Below, piece after piece: positions 33,001 to 34,793 of a stretch of DNA of 34,793 nt (the stretch's first letter is position 1; each line of letters starts with the position of its first letter). Source of the stretch: Elusimicrobiota bacterium (GTDB lineage: Bacteria; Elusimicrobiota; Elusimicrobia; Elusimicrobiales; UBA9959). The translations under genes and the position numbers were made by a program. The DNA lies in contig JAJUJA010000008.1 in NCBI GenBank assembly GCA_029267355.1, forward strand, positions 1-34,793. The letters are read 5' to 3'. Under the pieces are notes generated by a model. That model saw nothing but the letters and a program-made list of their open reading frames with translations, searched no databases and was not told the DNA's origin.

Positions 33001-34653
33001 TCAATGGACGGCTTTGCCAAATCCGGTAAAAAGTTTTCTCTCGGCAAAGATGATACTGCCGACCTCGGCACATTTTATCTCAAACCTACCACTTCAACGA
33101 TAGCGGGCAAAATATACTATTCAAGGTTTCCAACCCCTCAGGTTAAAGAAGGCATAAAAATTTCCGCCTATGATGAAACCTTGAATGTTACAGACCCGCA
33201 GAGTTATCTGCCTGTTCTGGAAGATATAACAGATGAAAACGGACTTTTTGAATTGAAAGGCGTCGTGCCGGGACACAATTACAAACTTGTTGTGGCTGAA
33301 ACCGGCAAACAGGTTTTTTCAACTGTTACCTACGTAAGCGAGGGCATCAATTATGTTCAGGATATAACTTTGGCTGACTTGCCCCCTGAAATAACCGTGA
33401 AGATAAAGAAAGATGCCGATTCGCCGAATAAGGTTAATGTGTCCATACAGAGCCCCAAGGAGCTTGTAAGCATACCTTCATGCCAGTATAATGAGGGCAG
33501 CGTTTTTGACTCCTCATCGGCTGTTTCTCTGGCCTTGGTCCCTGCCGCCAATAAAACTTATGTCGGCCAATTTACCATATCTTCGGCTTCAAGGTATTAC
33601 ACCATAAAAGTTTCAGCCGGCGACTCAACTCAAGTTGAGAAAACCATAGTTTATGACAGTCTGTCAAACTCCAAGACCGAGCAGTACATAAGCGCGGCAT
33701 CTTTGCTTGGCGGAAATGTTTATATGGACAGCGAAAAGGAAGAATATTCCGGCCTTGAACTGGATGCCGGAGCTTTGACTCAGACCAGCACGGCTGCGGT
33801 GGATATGAGCGATTTGGCAGGCGGTTTCTTCAGCGCCCTGCCCAATGTAAGGACTGTCAAGACGAATAAAGGGGATTTGACCATAGATTCTGTTATACAG
33901 AATATAATGGCCTCTGAGGTTTACGATATAGACCTTTCAAACGCTCAGGCCAACAAGTCCTTTACCATTTCGCTTAAATACGATAAGGAGAAAGCGGCTG
34001 CCTCAGGATCATTGAAAATCTATCAATATGATCAGTACTCAGGCGAATGGAAAGAGGTGCCTGGCACCTATGATATAGACCCGACCATGGGAGTTGTCTC
34101 AGTTTCTGTGGACAGTCTTGAAAGCGCTTATGAAGGTTCCGCTTCCGGCTCATCGCCGATGGCAAGAAAAGCGCATAAAATGAGCGCTATTTCGCCCAAG
34201 GGTTATTATGTGCCTTCGGCGGCATCATCCTCTCAAAGCGGAAAGTTTGCCGTGTTCTCCGCCAAGCCGCCGTCCGGAGTAACATATTCAGGTTCGGCTT
34301 TTGAAATCTATAATATGCCTAATCCTTTTAATCTCAAGGATAAAACTCTCTCTATTTCAGACGGGTGGAGCGGAGTTACCGGCACAAATTATGTAACAAG
34401 AGGCACTATAATAAAATACTTCTTGCCTGCCTCAAAGAGCGGCAATGTTAAACTTGTAATTTACAATAATGCCGGCGAGAAGGTCAGAACTCTTGATGAA
34501 GGTTCCCGTTCCGGCGGGCAGGTTTATTACGCTGAATGGGACGGCAAGAATGATGAAAATGAGGACTGCGCCAGCGGGGTGTATTTCCTTATGACATATC
34601 TTAATGGCGACAAACTTGGAAATAAGCCTCATAAAATGGCGATAATAAAATAG
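27067..34653 (+). CDS. Giant exported multidomain protein with Por/FlgD-like C-terminal domain
   Basis: The 2528-residue protein starts with a signal peptide (MKNKILSFFCLLFLGLSFAHA). Two propeller-like regions (about 159-500 and 637-1010) carry SBBP-type repeats such as GNVYVLGYY, GNTYLLGQ, GNIYIAGYY and GNIFVSGI, separated by an Ig-like segment (about 500-600). About six carboxypeptidase-regulatory-like beta domains follow, near 1012, 1219, 1315, 1569, 1922 and 2009; examples are VTDSSGRFTFSDMPAGSYKI and ITDENGLFELKGVVPG. The C-terminal domain (about 2410-2528) has NMPNPFN, LVIYNNAGEKVRTL, AEWDGKN and SGVYFLM, resembling type IX sorting or FlgD-Ig domains. Cysteines cluster in pairs, suggesting disulfides. 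No protease or hydrolase motif was seen. It is probably surface-displayed, with an adhesive or structural role inferred. GAGAGG precedes the ATG. Confidence 0.85.
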   Translation: MKNKILSFFCLLFLGLSFAHAADPYFNYTGNPGFVNDSIEPNYPQQNTGVRFEVKYFSDGNIPPASAFPKLKIVKDGVETSYLMLPLIPLDTYYIDGKDYFVNTSFGSSGFYEYYFEVRSSTSATIVQSPRFGFLVLDAYHNYGNFLSTSGAVAGTDSWDQAIDIKTDSGGNVYVLGYYNPYSYIIKYSTGGAFLGRTILEPNVQYKKLFINSSNHIFAAGDYYDYQFYSNKVSVSKYDSSMVFMSSSSYQFSASTNSWFSDMTGDGSALYICSQNDDSRFNISKIGFNLSPAASFDDSGSSNSSCNSIAAANSSVFALTQINGVPVLVKLPDTLSPVSLSSTSVSNSNNYQHMSADSAGNTYLLGQRQICDTYCENFITLEKRDFSLSLSSQAYQVYQGWNQPTDVFVDTMSNVGVSVQIENNGNSDYGVYLFDSSTLDIKNFFYYDGGAWDSPRALSMSGNNVYVTGISDIEQPGNIYQSDIRTVRLVNDLSQNRAPELLWLNSGDYWYKGVSPQNGLTGGSFDFKILYRDLDSDPTAYIRVEIYKDGTPISGSPFDLYYESGISTFTGIVYHAAITLPGAGQYSYKFSAADFHGGSIGLAAKGYPAENMSYGPVIAEGFSGNLSLSTGAAYSMGWNMEPEDITVLSRSGEGDYVYALAEIDNSPYIIKFSTGLNSLSVSSQIVSNDPYHADLIFNDKADNIYLAGLTSIANKYYLDVRRYNLKLDNTKSGTFNLGMDSVSLEDSASDGSSSYILFRDVYNGKQRARISAFDNTLTHVYLLGAEDLTFRPHNADGSSYFDAYPSGMVLDSSGNIYIAGYYYHDEIGLNQGNNIFVAKFDASNGYSVSSFTFTSPGAFSDDKAQSIDLDQSGNIFVSGIVNNGQRNMWLALKLDNSLNLVNSKLFDAGELSENYDVSFSTHSNSLFISGYVEEKGNFYEKRYKGLVLNLDSNLVFKSSFTYGSNNEDTRLGFADLNSQGQVYVLGLKRITDNSGTNQKIIVLKPSLNENKAVFNLFAFKKSDNSPMRDMNISLIPYNPMGYPDVGLIDFGVTSSSGNASFSVVKGLNYLIAVSTPGYSPRVKEQVYDPYGNFNKTFTSNISSNYYFSPLTTQANTLRLNIKNVYKGALLMGEVYFLQNGERAAYGILSATGPISTMEIHNVPNIAAGSYGVNVNIPGFISRDIYPFTAIPSTSPILVDMSMAGPPSSNYTQNISTASAFFSGLVLDLNGSPIQGASVRAYCNCGPSGCEFEKRVYSDANGRFAAYGYDSESSCSPLYYEIGKIGYNKYPSRDMGPAPSFVPPYLNITYMLTPATYSVSGYVRYMGSPIAYAKLRIGPSWDSFSGSDSYAGNGKGIDNSDFMVITDGDGYFSFTGISDGNLNISVENPLYRSISGGIDGDIDTKEDNIRITVSSSPAAAPGYPCIAGKVWVLDSTGTCKGVMPYVFDMGIGVSTNAIVAGSLTFASTYTVTGSNPLVISKSSAVVVALIEECDGECQTRKSFFSTVWGTYGSNIIPYSVSVSSYDPVTGQPVRYWLTVLSNSWANLNSFDGDISFSTSNVITRHISLVKSGKITGYIKTSDGSVYIPPQNSRPRIKIKGETVSYDKDDEIRDDGTFEFENVPGGKYDAIVQFPDDSSYVPLELEDVVVNEGKTTNITFSLKEGLYVQPKIYGLPEISTVSWQYKVMAVPSGSQMSSSFITEMFFGEPMYVFDYDAVASIWSTKVLPEGRFDFYLLLVSRYCTPGDTECGSANYNQFANFIGRSRGVNIKYDSNSPLLGTFSQPINVSIVGSIGQNYMGGIGKGERIFTDFDYQRLFADFQNQIMPLIPSVMIYDTAGDLRGFSHIICDENGLAALMNGVLERNQSAIRDSIAAGMYKYYIWGLPPGKYTAVFSNPNYPPIARNVTLPDNSSYDLNFDQANVSVGNIVGVVKSSDSLSSPLSNAMIYLKGKITSKYAVTDSSGRFTFSDMPAGSYKIEISMDGFAKSGKKFSLGKDDTADLGTFYLKPTTSTIAGKIYYSRFPTPQVKEGIKISAYDETLNVTDPQSYLPVLEDITDENGLFELKGVVPGHNYKLVVAETGKQVFSTVTYVSEGINYVQDITLADLPPEITVKIKKDADSPNKVNVSIQSPKELVSIPSCQYNEGSVFDSSSAVSLALVPAANKTYVGQFTISSASRYYTIKVSAGDSTQVEKTIVYDSLSNSKTEQYISAASLLGGNVYMDSEKEEYSGLELDAGALTQTSTAAVDMSDLAGGFFSALPNVRTVKTNKGDLTIDSVIQNIMASEVYDIDLSNAQANKSFTISLKYDKEKAAASGSLKIYQYDQYSGEWKEVPGTYDIDPTMGVVSVSVDSLESAYEGSASGSSPMARKAHKMSAISPKGYYVPSAASSSQSGKFAVFSAKPPSGVTYSGSAFEIYNMPNPFNLKDKTLSISDGWSGVTGTNYVTRGTIIKYFLPASKSGNVKLVIYNNAGEKVRTLDEGSRSGGQVYYAEWDGKNDENEDCASGVYFLMTYLNGDKLGNKPHKMAIIK

Positions 34654-34677
34654 GTGTTCTTTATTTCGGGAGATTTT

Positions 34678-34793
34678 ATGAAAAAAACGATAATATTTCT
34701 GATTTTCCTGGCCTCAAATGTTTTTGCCGGCAGCGGCACGACAGCTGCCAATTTCCTCAAGTTTGCCGTATCAGCGCGCGAGGCCGGGCTGGC
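34678..34793 (+). CDS. PorV/PorQ-like outer-membrane protein, N-terminus only (partial)
   Basis: The frame runs from the ATG at 34678 to the window edge and is absent from the ORF track. A signal peptide (MKKTIIFLIFLASNVFA) is followed by GSGTTAANFLKFAVSAREAG. This closely resembles the conserved start of PorV/PorQ (UPF0164-type) barrels, usually G-T-[ST]-[GA]-A-x-FLK-[IL]-x-x-[GS]-AR-x-x-x-[ML]-G. PorV carries type IX cargo to the cell surface by binding its C-terminal domain. GGGAG lies before the ATG, 24 bases after the giant gene, so the two are probably cotranslated. Only 38 residues are visible, so the assignment rests on that short motif. Confidence 0.65.
   Translation, partial: MKKTIIFLIFLASNVFAGSGTTAANFLKFAVSAREAGL

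Noticed and set aside
1-34793. CRISPR array or phage region
   Set aside because: No regularly spaced direct repeats, cas genes, integrase or phage structural genes were seen.

Overview
The window is a dense, almost gap-free stretch of a bacterial chromosome from a diderm (Gram-negative-type) bacterium. LptD, the Pal/CpoB/TolB set, two visible lipoproteins, a periplasmic M23 peptidase and several predicted outer-membrane barrels all require an outer membrane. The gene content and style (many AUA/AGA/AGG codons, GGAG-type ribosome sites, giant exported proteins with FlgD/Por-like C-termini, a PorV-like barrel) remind me of the Elusimicrobiota. That is a guess from general resemblance, not a proven placement.

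Layout. 1-98 is the tail of a probable outer-membrane barrel gene. 203-10642 (+) is a run of housekeeping genes: smc, a calcineurin-like phosphoesterase, an orphan receiver protein, trxA, polA, coaE, rho and a LysM/M23 peptidase. rpmE (10776-11114) sits alone between a promoter region and a clear Rho-independent terminator. 11177-18564 (+) is a tightly overlapping operon prfA-prmC-murA-folC-ROK kinase-lptD, linking translation termination, folate, sugar phosphorylation and cell-envelope synthesis. 18613-20619 (+) holds an NDP-sugar epimerase, thymidine kinase (tdk) and a truncated DUF772-type transposase fragment. 20616-23162 (-) is pal-cpoB-tolB, read in that order. A short divergent promoter region (23163-23248) separates it from a long-chain polyprenyl diphosphate synthase gene (23249-24196, +).

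24330-34793 (+) is the most unusual part. It encodes a FecR-domain exported protein, a beta-barrel-like protein and a 2528-residue exported protein with two propeller-like regions, about six carboxypeptidase-regulatory-like domains and a C-terminal domain resembling type IX secretion sorting/FlgD-Ig domains. The start of a PorV/PorQ-like protein follows directly. A Por-like cargo next to a PorV-like carrier suggests a type IX-like export or surface-display locus; no core translocon gene is visible in this window.

No tRNA, rRNA, CRISPR array or complete insertion sequence was seen. No gene-free stretch exceeds about 135 bases. All functions are read by eye from motifs; no database search was run.
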